Source: UBA5951 sp012269555
Lineage (GTDB): Bacteria > Pseudomonadota > Alphaproteobacteria > Puniceispirillales > Puniceispirillaceae
Assembly: GCA_038147755.1 (NCBI GenBank)
Contig: JAYQTS010000002.1
Span: 248,001 to 312,000, forward strand
Direction of reading: 5' to 3'
DNA length: 64,000 nt
Made by a program: the position numbers and the translations under genes. Under the pieces are notes generated by a model. The model worked only from the letters and a program-made list of their open reading frames with translations, searched no databases and had not been told where the DNA came from. Below, piece by piece: positions 1 through 8,996 of this stretch (the stretch's first letter is position 1; each line of letters begins with the position of its first letter).

Positions 1-169
1 GTCCAAATATTGAGTTTAGAAGGCAAGAAGCTGTTATGCGAAGTAATAATTCGATATAGAATATAGTAACATAATATCTTTTTGGCTAAATTACTAAAAA
101 TTACCCAAAGTTGATTTTGATTAAAATCACCCTACTATTATGAAAAAATTATTTTAATAGAAATAAATT

Positions 170-364
170 ATGTCAAAGAAAAATCGCGTTTCTAATTCTT
201 CAAAAAAAAATTTCAATATTAATGTTATAAAAGGTGGTAAAGATGCCGAAAGCTATGGATTGGGTGACCCTTGTGTGCCCCCAGAATTTTCTTACTTTCC
301 AGAAGAAAAATCAAAATCTAAGACTCATATTTGCTTAGTTGTTAATAGTCCTAAGAAAAACTAG
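170..364 (+). CDS. Hypothetical small protein (64 aa)
   Basis: I do not recognise this protein. The product is basic, Ser/Asn/Lys-rich in its first 20 residues and has a Gly/Pro-rich centre (GLGDPCVPPEF, about residues 30-40). No signal peptide or membrane segment is visible. The ATG at 170 has no clear ribosome binding site, so the ORF may be fortuitous; its base composition is like the rest of the window. It is followed by about 140 bases without a gene and then by a membrane protein gene on the same strand. The first 169 bases hold no gene I can support. Confidence 0.35.
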   Translation: MSKKNRVSNSSKKNFNINVIKGGKDAESYGLGDPCVPPEFSYFPEEKSKSKTHICLVVNSPKKN

Positions 365-502
365 TTATTTAAGTTTATCATGTAAGGAAGTGGGATTAAG
401 GGAAACCTATTTAATTCAGATTTAAATTGTGTTATTTATGGTTATGTTTTTATTTATTATCATGCAGATGATTTAATCTCCCAGTTTTAAAATTAATCAA
501 AA

Positions 503-1237
503 ATGGAGATGATAGTGGATTTATCTTTACTCTCAGAATTTTTTTATTCTACGTTTTTAAGAATAGACAAGTTTTTATTTTCTAGTCTTAATGTCAAAAC
601 CTCTTTTGCTGATAACACTGACCAAACAATAGTTTATATTTTAGCCTTCATTTTGGTGTGTGGTCTTTTAGGGTTGCTTTCATCAGACAGAAAAGAAAGA
701 AAAATAATTCCAAAATCCATAGACAAAAATATAGAGAATACAAGGTTTAAGACGAAAATAGAGGATGCTGAGACATCTAAGTTTGAGACATCTAAATTTG
801 AGGCGGCTAAAAAGAATTTTTCTGAGGAACTTGAAGAGATTAAACCCGATGCACAGGAATCTAACATAGAGGTTAGCGTTCAAGAGGATGGTACTTTATT
901 GGAAGAAAAATCTAATATATATGAATTGGATAATGGGTTTGTAATAAACAAAAGAAGTAATGAAAAGAAAGAAGTGCCCAATGCTTCTAAATCTAATAAT
1001 ACCCCTGATGACAAAGCAGGATTAGTTTCTGAAAAAAATAACATATCTGAATTTATGTCTTCTAATGTTGATGATGCTAAGCAGACTTTAACAAATGCGC
1101 TTAGCGAAATAGAGGCAGCAATGCTTGATGTTAGGCAGGAGTATAAATCAGGGAAGATTAGCTCCGTAGATTATTTGGCAAAAACTCAAGATTTATACAA
1201 AAAAGGCGAGGAGCTTGTTGAAAAACAGGTATCTTAA
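503..1237 (+). CDS. Single-pass membrane protein with a long charged linker and helical C-terminus
   Basis: Unrecognised protein of about 244 residues. One strongly hydrophobic segment lies at residues 42-60, followed by a basic stretch (SDRKERK) that suggests a cytoplasmic C-terminal side. Residues 70-180 are rich in Glu, Lys, Ser and Asn and probably disordered, with short near-repeats (TSKFETSKFE). The last 55 residues look helical and end with a pattern (EYKSGKISSVDYLAKTQDLY) reminiscent of SHOCT-type domains. An ATG lies at 503; a GTG at 515 sits six bases after a GGAG and could be the real start, costing four residues. The next gene encodes a ParA-like ATPase, so a membrane partner role is possible, but that is inference. 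Confidence 0.6.
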   Translation: MEMIVDLSLLSEFFYSTFLRIDKFLFSSLNVKTSFADNTDQTIVYILAFILVCGLLGLLSSDRKERKIIPKSIDKNIENTRFKTKIEDAETSKFETSKFEAAKKNFSEELEEIKPDAQESNIEVSVQEDGTLLEEKSNIYELDNGFVINKRSNEKKEVPNASKSNNTPDDKAGLVSEKNNISEFMSSNVDDAKQTLTNALSEIEAAMLDVRQEYKSGKISSVDYLAKTQDLYKKGEELVEKQVS

Positions 1238-1529
1238 TGCAATTCCAAGGGGATATTGAAATTAGTTAGTTGATAGTCAAAGTTAGACCCAATAGCAAAA
1301 AAATCATATGAAAAAATAGTTTTAGCGTGAAATATAAAAAAGTAGGAAAATCAAAATAATAATTTGACTAGGCTTAGTTAATTTGAAATATTTCTCAACA
1401 GTGGTCGGTCACAGCCCACTTTAAAAAAAGGCCTCTATAATAATTAGAATGACTTTTTATTGTGGTCTCTTTATATGCACTTGAAATCACTAAAAATTTT
1501 GACAAATAATCCATCTTAGGAGTTTTACA

Positions 1530-2249
1530 ATGGGTTCTGCAATTATGGTAGCTAATATGAAGGGTGGTGTTGGAAAAAGCACGCTTACATGTTATCTAGC
1601 AGATTACTTTAGAAAAAATCAGAAAAAACGTTCCCTTTCCTTAATTGATACGGATGTTCAAGGCAGTACTTTTGAGATGTTGCAGGCAGACGGTGGATTT
1701 GAAAACTTAAGACATCTACCAATTGGTGATAGATATGATGCAGTAAATGTCGTTACGGTTGATACGATTGTGAGAAACCATTTGGGTACAGCTAAAGACT
1801 TGTTATTAATTGATACATGTGCAGGTAAGCCTGACAGTATTTGTCAAATTGCGATGATGTGCCATTGCTTATTGGTCCCCGTATCTATTAACTGGGGTGA
1901 TATTCGTCCGACAAGAGATTTTATAGAAGAAATACAAGATCGTAAAGATTCTTCACGTGCTATAACTCCACATATAATAGTCGTTCCTAATCGTATTCCC
2001 TATCAACAACGAGACTATAGCAGTCTGAAAGAGGCTTTAAGCGAACTGGATGTTGTAATTGCACCAGGTTTATCTGATCTGTCTATTGTACGACATCAAA
2101 CAAAAAAGTTTTCTGGTATGGACCCAACTAAGGGAACGCGTTTCTACGAAGAAATAATACATTTTGGTAATTTTATTACCGAATATATTCTTGGTGGCAA
2201 GCTTGATTCAATATATTCAAATAATAACGTTATAGAACTCAGACGATAA
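1530..2249 (+). CDS. Orphan ParA/MinD-like P-loop ATPase
   Basis: ParA-family deviant Walker ATPase of 239 residues. The Walker A motif with signature lysine is KGGVGKST (residues 11-18), the A' motif is LIDTDVQG (38-45) and the Walker B-like segment is LLLIDTCAGK (91-100). There is no N-terminal helix-turn-helix extension as in plasmid ParA, and no parB gene or parS-like repeat is nearby, so chromosome partition is unlikely. Such orphan ATPases position cellular complexes on the nucleoid or membrane. The ATG follows a good AGGAG at seven to eight bases. About 290 bases separate it from the upstream membrane protein, so it probably has its own promoter. Cargo cannot be told from sequence. Confidence 0.8.
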   Translation: MGSAIMVANMKGGVGKSTLTCYLADYFRKNQKKRSLSLIDTDVQGSTFEMLQADGGFENLRHLPIGDRYDAVNVVTVDTIVRNHLGTAKDLLLIDTCAGKPDSICQIAMMCHCLLVPVSINWGDIRPTRDFIEEIQDRKDSSRAITPHIIVVPNRIPYQQRDYSSLKEALSELDVVIAPGLSDLSIVRHQTKKFSGMDPTKGTRFYEEIIHFGNFITEYILGGKLDSIYSNNNVIELRR

Positions 2250-2324
2250 AATTTTTGTATTTATTCCTCTTTTCCAATTTTATACGATATTATCCAAAAG
2301 TATAAAAACAAATTAGTTTTTCAT

Positions 2325-3699
2325 ATGAAACCAGTCGTGTTCCATGAATTATTAGGTGAAAGGCATTTTGCCAAAGTTCAATCTGCAACATTTGTCAAGC
2401 TTACTCAAAGGTATAGAAATCAGGATGCTGCTAAAACAGTTTCTTTAGATAAGCTTAATAATGAAGAATGGAAATCTTATTTTGGTTTATTTGTTCCATT
2501 TCCGAATAGTTTTAAGTCGCCATTAGCACTCTGTTATCATGGTCATCAATTTGGAAGTTACAATCCCTACATAGGAGATGGGAGAGGGTTTTTGTATGCC
2601 CAACTAATTGAAAATAAGACTAAGCGCCTTATGGACTTAGGAACGAAGGGTTCTGGAAAAACTCCTTTTTCAAGAAGTGGAGATGGGAGGCTTACACTTA
2701 AAGGTGCATTCAGGGAAGTGCTAGCAAGCGAATATCTCATTGCCTTGGGTGTAAATACCTGCAAAATCCTGAGTGTATTTGAAACAGAAGAAAAATTGCA
2801 GCGTCAGGATGAGCCATCCCCTGCACGGGCTGCTGTTTTGGTAAGATTATCACATAGCCATATCAGGATTGGAAGCTTTCAGAGACTTGCATATTTCAAT
2901 CAGCATGAAGAGATATTAAAACTCGCAAGATATGTTGTGAAGTATTATTATCCAAAAGTTGACTATAATATTGCACCGAAAGAACTTTTAAAGCATCTTT
3001 TAAAATCTCTTGTTGAAAATGTCGCAGAAATGGTTGCGGGTTGGATGTCTAGTGGGTTTGTACATGGTGTATTAAACACAGATAACTTTAATTTGACGGG
3101 TGAATCTTTCGATTATGGACCCTGGCGTTTTCTCGTAAAAATGGACTTTAATTTTACAGCTGCATATTTTGACCACGATGAAAGATATTCATATGGTAAA
3201 CAACCTGAAGCAGCATTATGGGCTTTATGTAGATTTGCTGATTGCCTCATTGAGTTTGTTTCTGAGAAAGAATTAGAAAAAGAGCTTTTTGAATTTTATC
3301 CCAAAATGCAGTCAGCATTATTTAAAAGGCTTTGTTGGCGGTTTGGTGTCTTACCACCTTCGGATATAAAAGAAGATGTTTTCATATCATTGTTTTTAAT
3401 ACAACTTCTAAGAGTAAAATCAATTTAGATTACCTTTTCACAAATACTACGCTGGTTTTGAACCGAAAACATTACAAACGGAGAATGAGGAAATAATACC
3501 TTTTCTGGAAATGCTGAGTGTTCAAAAGGCTCGTCAGGCTTCTCGACCTGAATACTTTAATCACTCTTTAGCTTCTAGCTTGTCAATTGATGAAGTTGAA
3601 GATATCTGGTCATGTATATCTGAGAGAGATGATTGGACAAAATTTGAAAAAAAAATTAAAATAATCAAAAATTACGGAAAAGCTCTTCGAGTTGAGTGA
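2325..3699 (+). CDS. selO: Protein adenylyltransferase SelO (frameshifted)
   Basis: SelO/YdiU-family pseudokinase, which transfers AMP to protein hydroxyl side chains. Visible landmarks are YHGHQFG (residues 71-77), GDGRGF (84-89), DLGTKGSGKTPFSR with the nucleotide-binding loop, and the active-site region FVHGVLNTDN followed by DYGPW. The first reading frame stops at 3428; the conserved C-terminus resumes in another frame near 3420 (RLPFHKYYAGFEP) and runs to 3699, ending in the ASRPEYF-containing tail. Corrected length is about 458 residues, normal for the family. A single indel near 3415-3425 explains the break. It is convergent with the Lrp-type regulator downstream. Confidence 0.85.
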
Positions 3700-3741
3700 G
3701 ATAAACAGTAAAGTTTGGTTTTATTTAAAACATGTTTATTC

Positions 3742-4209
3742 TTAAAATATACTTGCGTCCAACCCTCTGCTGAAAACAGGGCGTAATATAAAATTACTTT
3801 CCATCCGCAGAACATGGGGAAGCGCAGACAGATGGGTAGCAAGAATGATCCCATAATCACTCTCATCTTTTGCAGCTATTCTAAGTAAATAATCCTCCTG
3901 GCCTGCAATTAAAAAACATGCAAGTATTTGAGGTATTTTTTTTGCCTCATCCTCAAATTCTGACATCATTAAAGCAGACTGGCCTTTTAGCGTGATTCTC
4001 ACTAAAACAAGAACGTCATGTCCAAGTTTTGATAAATTGTATTCGGCATTGTAGGATTTGATAGTACCTGTGTTTTCTAATGAGGTTACTCTTCGAAGAC
4101 ATGCGGATGGAGATAATCCTACTTTTTTTGCAAGATCTAAATTTGTAATTCGCGCGTCCTCTTGCAATGCAGAAAGAATTAATTTATCTATTTTATCTAG
4201 CTTACTCAT
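3742..4209 (-). CDS. Lrp/AsnC family transcriptional regulator
   Basis: Complete 155-residue leucine-responsive-type regulator. An N-terminal winged helix-turn-helix is seen at about residues 4-50 (LDKIDKLILSALQEDARIT, then KKVGLSPSACLRRV), followed by the ligand-sensing RAM domain that builds octamers and binds amino acids (VLVRITLKGQ onward). It is monocistronic and points away from tRNA-Ala. The target is not evident; no amino acid transport or catabolic gene lies directly beside it. The ATG at 4209 has a weak ribosome binding site. Confidence 0.9.
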   Translation of the reverse strand: MSKLDKIDKLILSALQEDARITNLDLAKKVGLSPSACLRRVTSLENTGTIKSYNAEYNLSKLGHDVLVLVRITLKGQSALMMSEFEDEAKKIPQILACFLIAGQEDYLLRIAAKDESDYGIILATHLSALPHVLRMESNFILRPVFSRGLDASIF

Positions 4210-4433
4210 TGATTTTTCTTTTATGTTTATGGTTTCACGTATTTTTTTAATTTAAAAAACGTACTCTCAATATAATTTACGTAATTGTATGCAGTTAGCA
4301 ATCAATAATGAGCATTATTTTTGTTTTTATAATAAATTTCATTCGAACCAGATAAATAACTATAAAATTGGTAACTAAATGGGGAGTTAATACCTAGGTT
4401 TATGCTATTTATTTAGAAGAAAACAATTTAGAC

Positions 4434-4462
4434 TTGACCTAAATTACTCGATCTATCATAAA
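4434..4462 (+). promoter_or_regulatory. Putative sigma-70 type promoter of tRNA-Ala
   Basis: TTGACC at 4434-4439 is followed after 17 bases by CATAAA at 4457-4462. It lies about 46 bases upstream of the mature tRNA, similar to the leader seen for tRNA-Asp in this window. The -10 match is weak, so this is a proposal from spacing and the good -35 only. Confidence 0.35.
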
Positions 4463-4508
4463 CGCAACTGTTTACACCTCTAAATAATAACGGTTTATGT
4501 TTTTTTGA

Positions 4509-4584
4509 GGGGCCATAGCTCAGCTGGGAGAGCGCCTGCTTTGCAAGCAGGAGGTCGTCGGTTCGATCCCGTCTGGCTCCACCA
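4509..4584 (+). tRNA. tRNA-Ala (anticodon TGC)
   Basis: Complete cloverleaf of 76 bases with encoded CCA. The acceptor GGGGCCA pairs with TGGCTCC, the D-arm is AGCTCAGCTGGGAGAGC, the anticodon stem-loop is CCTGCTTTGCAAGCAGG with TGC in the loop, and the T-arm is GTCGGTTCGATCCCG. It stands alone rather than inside an rRNA spacer, and rpmF follows about 80 bases later on the same strand. Confidence 0.97.
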
Positions 4585-4665
4585 TTTTTTATAATTGGCT
4601 TGTAAAATGGTCATATTAAAAACCGTTTGTGACTAAATTTATTGTGCACTCCTAGGGAGAATCAA

Positions 4666-4845
4666 ATGGCAGTTCCAAAAAGTAAAATTACAAAATCAAA
4701 AAGAGATATGCGGCGTGCTCATGATGCTATCAAAAATGACGCATATATCGAGGATAAAGTGACAGGAGAGTTGCATCGTCCTCATCATATAGATTTGAAA
4801 ACTGGCATGTATCGTGGTCGACAAGTTTTAGAAACAAAGGACTAA
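4666..4845 (+). CDS. rpmF: 50S ribosomal protein L32
   Basis: Small basic protein of 59 residues beginning MAVPKSKITKSKRDMRRAHD, the typical alphaproteobacterial L32 start. The reading frame is open further upstream to 4642, but the conserved MAVPK start at 4666 with the preceding AGGGAGA is clearly the initiation site. No zinc-binding cysteine pairs are present, as in other alphaproteobacterial L32. In many relatives rpmF precedes plsX and fabH; here it is followed by hspQ instead. Confidence 0.93.
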   Translation: MAVPKSKITKSKRDMRRAHDAIKNDAYIEDKVTGELHRPHHIDLKTGMYRGRQVLETKD

Positions 4846-4895
4846 ATCTAAGCAATGTTATTTAGAAATATAGTAGGCGCATTCGGTCAAATTTG

Positions 4896-5243
4896 ATGTC
4901 AGATAATAAACTCCCAATAAATCCAAAGCCTATTTTTAGCATTGGTGATATAGTCAAACACAGACTTTATCCTTTTAGAGGTGTAATCGTAGATGTGGAT
5001 CCCGAATTTGATAATACTGATGAATGGTATGACGCTATACCCGAGGAGGTGAGACCTAAAAAAGAGCAACCGTTTTATCATTTACTAGCCGAAAATTCTG
5101 ATAGCTTTTACGCAGCCTATGTTAGCCAACAAAATCTTTTAACTGACAAGGAAAATGGCCCAGTGAGCCATCCCGATATTGATGATATTTTTGATGGTAT
5201 ATCTGACGGAAAATATACTTTGAGGCGCGAAGCTTTTAACTAG
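4896..5243 (+). CDS. hspQ: Heat shock protein HspQ
   Basis: Protein of 115 residues of the HspQ/YccV family (also called hemimethylated DNA-binding domain). HspQ acts as a Lon specificity factor and modulates DnaA stability in enterobacteria. The family core is visible: FSIGDIVKHRLYPFRGVIVD, then DPEFDNTDEWY, PFYHLLAEN and YVSQQNLL. A TTG at 4893 directly precedes the ATG at 4896, which I take as the start. It lies 50 bases after rpmF and may share its transcript. The presence of lon in this window makes a functional link plausible. Confidence 0.9.
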   Translation: MSDNKLPINPKPIFSIGDIVKHRLYPFRGVIVDVDPEFDNTDEWYDAIPEEVRPKKEQPFYHLLAENSDSFYAAYVSQQNLLTDKENGPVSHPDIDDIFDGISDGKYTLRREAFN

Positions 5244-5560
5244 TTAGTTATTAATTTTTATTATACTTTCTTGTTATTTTTACATTAAAACATTCTTATA
5301 TAGAAATTCTTGTCTAAGAAAAAATAACTGGTATTTTTATACAAAATATTATGGGTTTTCTAATTTTTCACTTAGTGCTAAAAATACAGTTGTTCATCCA
5401 ATAACTGTGCTGATTTTTAGGAAATAATATTTAGATTTTTAGTAATTATATCACTTGAAATTTCATTAACAAAAACCAATTTATAAGATAAAAATATACC
5501 TGTTTTCTGAAGAAAACGCATATGCATAAAGCTAACTGAGCTGAAGTGGAAATACATTAG
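5244..5560 (+). other. Intergenic region upstream of the suf operon
   Basis: About 317 very AT-rich bases with no supported gene. It must hold the terminator of the rpmF-hspQ side and the promoter of sufB. The only structured element I can point to is a perfect inverted repeat at 5502-5517 just before sufB, listed separately. No iscR-like repressor gene accompanies the operon in this window. Confidence 0.6.
5502..5517. promoter_or_regulatory. Perfect palindrome upstream of sufB, candidate operator
   Basis: GTTTTCT-GA-AGAAAAC is a perfect inverted repeat with 7-base arms and a 2-base centre. It ends 44 bases before the sufB ATG, where a repressor could cover the promoter or the transcript start. 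There is no T-tract, so it is not a terminator. The binding factor is unknown; it does not match the classical IscR or Fur consensus well enough to name one. Confidence 0.4.
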
Positions 5561-7012
5561 ATGGTTGCAACCGTTGAAACAATTAGTGCCGTTGAAGAAG
5601 CTACTGGTAAATATAAATACGGGTTTGTTACTGATATTGCTTCAGACAAAGCTCCTAAGGGCCTTAACGAAGATATAATTAGATTTATTTCTGAGAAAAA
5701 GAGCGAGCCAGAATGGATGTTAAAGTGGAGGCTGAAAGCCTACCGGCACTGGTTAAAGATGCCTGAACCAAACTGGTCAAAACTATCTATAGCGCCCATC
5801 GACTATAATGATATTTATTATTACTCAGCACCAAAATCTGCTGAAAAATTAAACTCACTAGCTGACGTTGACCCGGAATTATTAGCAACCTACGAAAAGC
5901 TTGGTATTCCTCTGAATGAGCAAAAAATGCTTGCAGGCGTCGCGGTTGATGCCGTTTTCGATTCTGTTTCTGTAGCCACAACTTTCAGGGAAGAGTTGAG
6001 TAAAGCGGGTGTTATTTTTTGCCCCATATCCGAAGCTATCCAAAAATATCCTGAATTGGTCAAAAAATATCTTGGTTCGGTTATACCGGTCGCAGATAAT
6101 TATTTTTCTGCATTAAATTGTGCGGTTTTTACTGATGGCTCATTTGTGTATGTTCCAAAAAATGTAAGATGTCCGATGGAATTGTCTACTTATTTTAGAA
6201 TAAACGAGCAAAATACAGGTCAGTTTGAACGTACTCTTATTATTGTAGAGGATGGTGGTTATGTCAGTTATCTTGAAGGATGTACGGCCCCTCAAAGGGA
6301 TGAAAATCAGCTTCATGCAGCAGTTGTTGAGCTGGTTGCTTTAACAGATGCTGAAATTAAGTATTCGACTGTGCAAAATTGGTATCCTGGGGATGAAAAT
6401 GGTAAGGGCGGAATTTATAATTTTGTTACAAAGCGAGGTTCATGCAGGGGTGACAGATCAAAGATAAGTTGGACGCAAGTTGAAACTGGTTCAGCTATAA
6501 CATGGAAGTATCCCTCATGTGTTCTTAAGGGTAAGAACTCTATTGGGGAATTTTATTCTGTGGCAGTTACGAATGGAGCGCAGCAAGCTGATACTGGAAC
6601 AAAAATGATACACTTGGGCGAAGGAAGTAAATCAACTATTATTTCTAAGGGTATCTCTGCAGGAAAATCCCAGAATACTTATCGAGGTCTAGTCGAGATT
6701 AATAGAGGGGCAGAATCATCCCGGATTTTTACCCAGTGTGACTCTTTGTTAGTAGGGCAGTCATGCGGCGCTCATACCGTGCCATACATTGTATCTCGCA
6801 ACCCAAGTGGAAAAATTGAGCATGAGGCAACTACCTCTCGTATTTCTGAGGAACAACTTTTCTACTGTTTACAAAGAGGTATTTCTGAAGAAGATGCTGT
6901 TTCTCTTATTGTCAACGGTTTTTGTAAGGAAGTAATGAAAGAACTTCCTATGGAATTTGCGGTTGAGGCACAAAAACTAATTGGAATTTCTCTAGAAGGG
7001 TCGGTAGGTTAA
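5561..7012 (+). CDS. sufB: Fe-S cluster scaffold SufB
   Basis: Complete 483-residue SufB, the scaffold subunit of the SufBC2D complex that builds clusters in the cytoplasm. Family features include the N-terminal SEKKSEPEWMLKWRLKAYRH, the beta-helix core, YLEGCTAPQRDENQLHAAVV and GQSCGAHTVPY, and the conserved C-terminus with HEATTSRISEEQLFYCLQRG. It opens the operon; sufC starts two bases after its stop. It is one of the few intact genes of the suf cluster. Confidence 0.97.
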   Translation: MVATVETISAVEEATGKYKYGFVTDIASDKAPKGLNEDIIRFISEKKSEPEWMLKWRLKAYRHWLKMPEPNWSKLSIAPIDYNDIYYYSAPKSAEKLNSLADVDPELLATYEKLGIPLNEQKMLAGVAVDAVFDSVSVATTFREELSKAGVIFCPISEAIQKYPELVKKYLGSVIPVADNYFSALNCAVFTDGSFVYVPKNVRCPMELSTYFRINEQNTGQFERTLIIVEDGGYVSYLEGCTAPQRDENQLHAAVVELVALTDAEIKYSTVQNWYPGDENGKGGIYNFVTKRGSCRGDRSKISWTQVETGSAITWKYPSCVLKGKNSIGEFYSVAVTNGAQQADTGTKMIHLGEGSKSTIISKGISAGKSQNTYRGLVEINRGAESSRIFTQCDSLLVGQSCGAHTVPYIVSRNPSGKIEHEATTSRISEEQLFYCLQRGISEEDAVSLIVNGFCKEVMKELPMEFAVEAQKLIGISLEGSVG

Positions 7013-7013
7013 A

Positions 7014-7766
7014 ATGTCAATTTTAGAAATAAGAGGGCTAACAGCTACTGTTGATGGAAATGAAATACTCCATGGCATTGATCTTATGGTGAACCCTGGT
7101 GAAGTTCACGCGATTATGGGCCCAAATGGTTCGGGTAAAAGCACTCTTTCTTATGTTTTGTCGGGAAGAGCAGGCTATGAGATAACTGGCGGTGATATTC
7201 TATTAAATGGCAATTCTATTATTGATATGGAAGCTGATGAACGTGCACGCTCGGGTCTATTTCTTGCCTTTCAATACCCAGTTGAATTGCCAGGGGTATC
7301 AGGAATGTCATTCTTGAGAGCTGCAATAAACGCTCGCCTTCGTGAAGAAAACCAGGAGGAAGTTGATCAACTTGCTTTTGTTAAGATAGTAAAGGCCGAG
7401 GCTAAAAAATTAGGAATATCAGACGAAATGTTAAAGCGTGCCGTAAATGTGGGTTTTTCAGGAGGTGAAAAAAAGAGATATGAGATCCTTCAGATGGCAT
7501 TGCTAAAACCAACTATGGCTATTCTTGATGAGACAGATTAAGGCCTGGACGTAGATGCATTGAAAATAGTTTCAGAGGGCGTAAATTTGCTTCGCCATCC
7601 ACAACGTTCAATGCTTGTAATTACACATTACCAAAGGCTTTTATCACACATCATCCCTGATAAAGTTCATATCTTATCAAATGGGGTGATAGTAAAGTCA
7701 GGTGATAAAACACTTGCTTTAGAAGTTGAAGAAAACGGTTATTCTGGGATTGACGATGCTGCCTGA
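7014..7766 (+). CDS. sufC: Fe-S assembly ATPase SufC (in-frame stop)
   Basis: ABC-type ATPase of SufBC2D, 250 codons. Walker A is GPNGSGKST (about residues 37-45), the signature is FSGGEKKR, and Walker B is MAILDETD. A TAA at 7539-7541 falls exactly where the family has Ser in DETDSGLD; the frame continues without shift as GLDVDALKIVSEG to 7766, including the H-loop in VITHYQR. A single C-to-A change from TCA would give this stop. Since SufC is needed for an operon that otherwise looks maintained, a sequence error is the simplest reading, but a true nonsense mutation cannot be excluded. Confidence 0.9.
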
Positions 7767-8996
7767 GCTCTCGAAATATGAAGTGGAAAATAGCTGGCAA
7801 AGAGCGTATCTTGATAGTTTTATTGAAAAGGTTGGCCTTCATCAAAAAACGAAGAATGGAAATTTACTTCACTTTCTGACTTGTTTGAAAAATCCTTTGT
7901 ACTTGCTTCAAAACCAGAAGGTGATACTCGTGTAAATAATGGCATTACTGGTGAAGAAGTTCATCGAATTGTTTTCAGAAATGGAATATTCGATGCTAAA
8001 CTATCAGACGATGGAAGTTCTCATGTGGTTGTTTCTAATTTGTTTCATGATGATGAGGCCTTACAAAGTCTAAATCAATATCAACTAAACCATCATCCAA
8101 TATTTAATCTCACACTTGGCGTAATGAAATCCGCAGTTCTAATAGATGTCAGCGTTGATCCCGCAGATAAAACCCCTTTTATAGAGTTATCTTTCACCGG
8201 TGGTTTGTTCCAACAGTCTGCGCATCCAGTGATTATGATACGGGTTGCAGAAGAAGCTAGAGTGAATATTTCAGAAACGCACTCTAGTAATAATTGCTTA
8301 TCAGCACCAATAACTGTTATAGAGCTCGCTAATGGCGCAACTTGTGACCATTTAAAATGTCAAGTTGAAGAATTAAGCTGTTCTCATATCGGTTTAAATC
8401 TCGTAAATCAAAAATCTACCTCTGATTACCACTATTTTTCGTTATCAAGTGGCGGAAATATTTCCCGCTCAGAGACACATTTAAATTTGGACGGGGAAAA
8501 TGCTTCCTGCTATTTGTCTTCAATTTATCTTGGCTGCAAGGATCAGCATATGGATGTAACTACTAGGTTGTATCATAATGTAGCTAACTGCAAATCAGAA
8601 CAAATTATTAGGGGCGTATTAGACGATAGAGCCAGGGGTGTTTTTCAGGGTAAAATTAGGGTAGCTCCAAATGCACAAAATACGGATGGACAGCAAATGA
8701 CCCGTGCTCTTTTATTGTCACGTGAAACTGAAGCAGATACAAAGCCAGAATTGGAGATTTTTGCTGACGACGTTGTTTGTAGCCATGGTGCAACAATCGG
8801 AGAGATTGATGAGCATCAGTTATTTTATCTTGTCAGCAGGGGTATACCATTTATGAAAGCAAGGTCTATGCTGATAAGGGCCTTTTTGGTAGACACCCTC
8901 TCTCAAATTAGAGTTCCTCAGCTTGAAAAACAGGCTGAACTCCATTTACACAAATGGGTTTCTACATCTAATCAATTGACTTCAAAGACTGCTTGA
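7756..8996 (+). CDS. sufD: Fe-S assembly protein SufD (frameshifted)
   Basis: SufD subunit of SufBC2D. The start ATG at 7756 overlaps the 3' end of sufC by 11 bases. The first frame reads through ENSWQRAYLDSFIEKVGL and then leaves the family; the correct continuation, PSSKNEEWKFTSLSDLFEKS, is in another frame from about 7833. A missing C in the CC of 'cttcca' restores it. The rest is typical, with the C-terminal SHGATIGEIDEHQLFYLVSRG. Corrected length is about 413 residues. The stop overlaps the sufS start by one base. Confidence 0.9.

Noticed and set aside
1..66. 3' end of a gene running into the window from the left
   Set aside because: Two frames are open up to 59 and 66, but each gives fewer than 22 residues without a recognisable motif.
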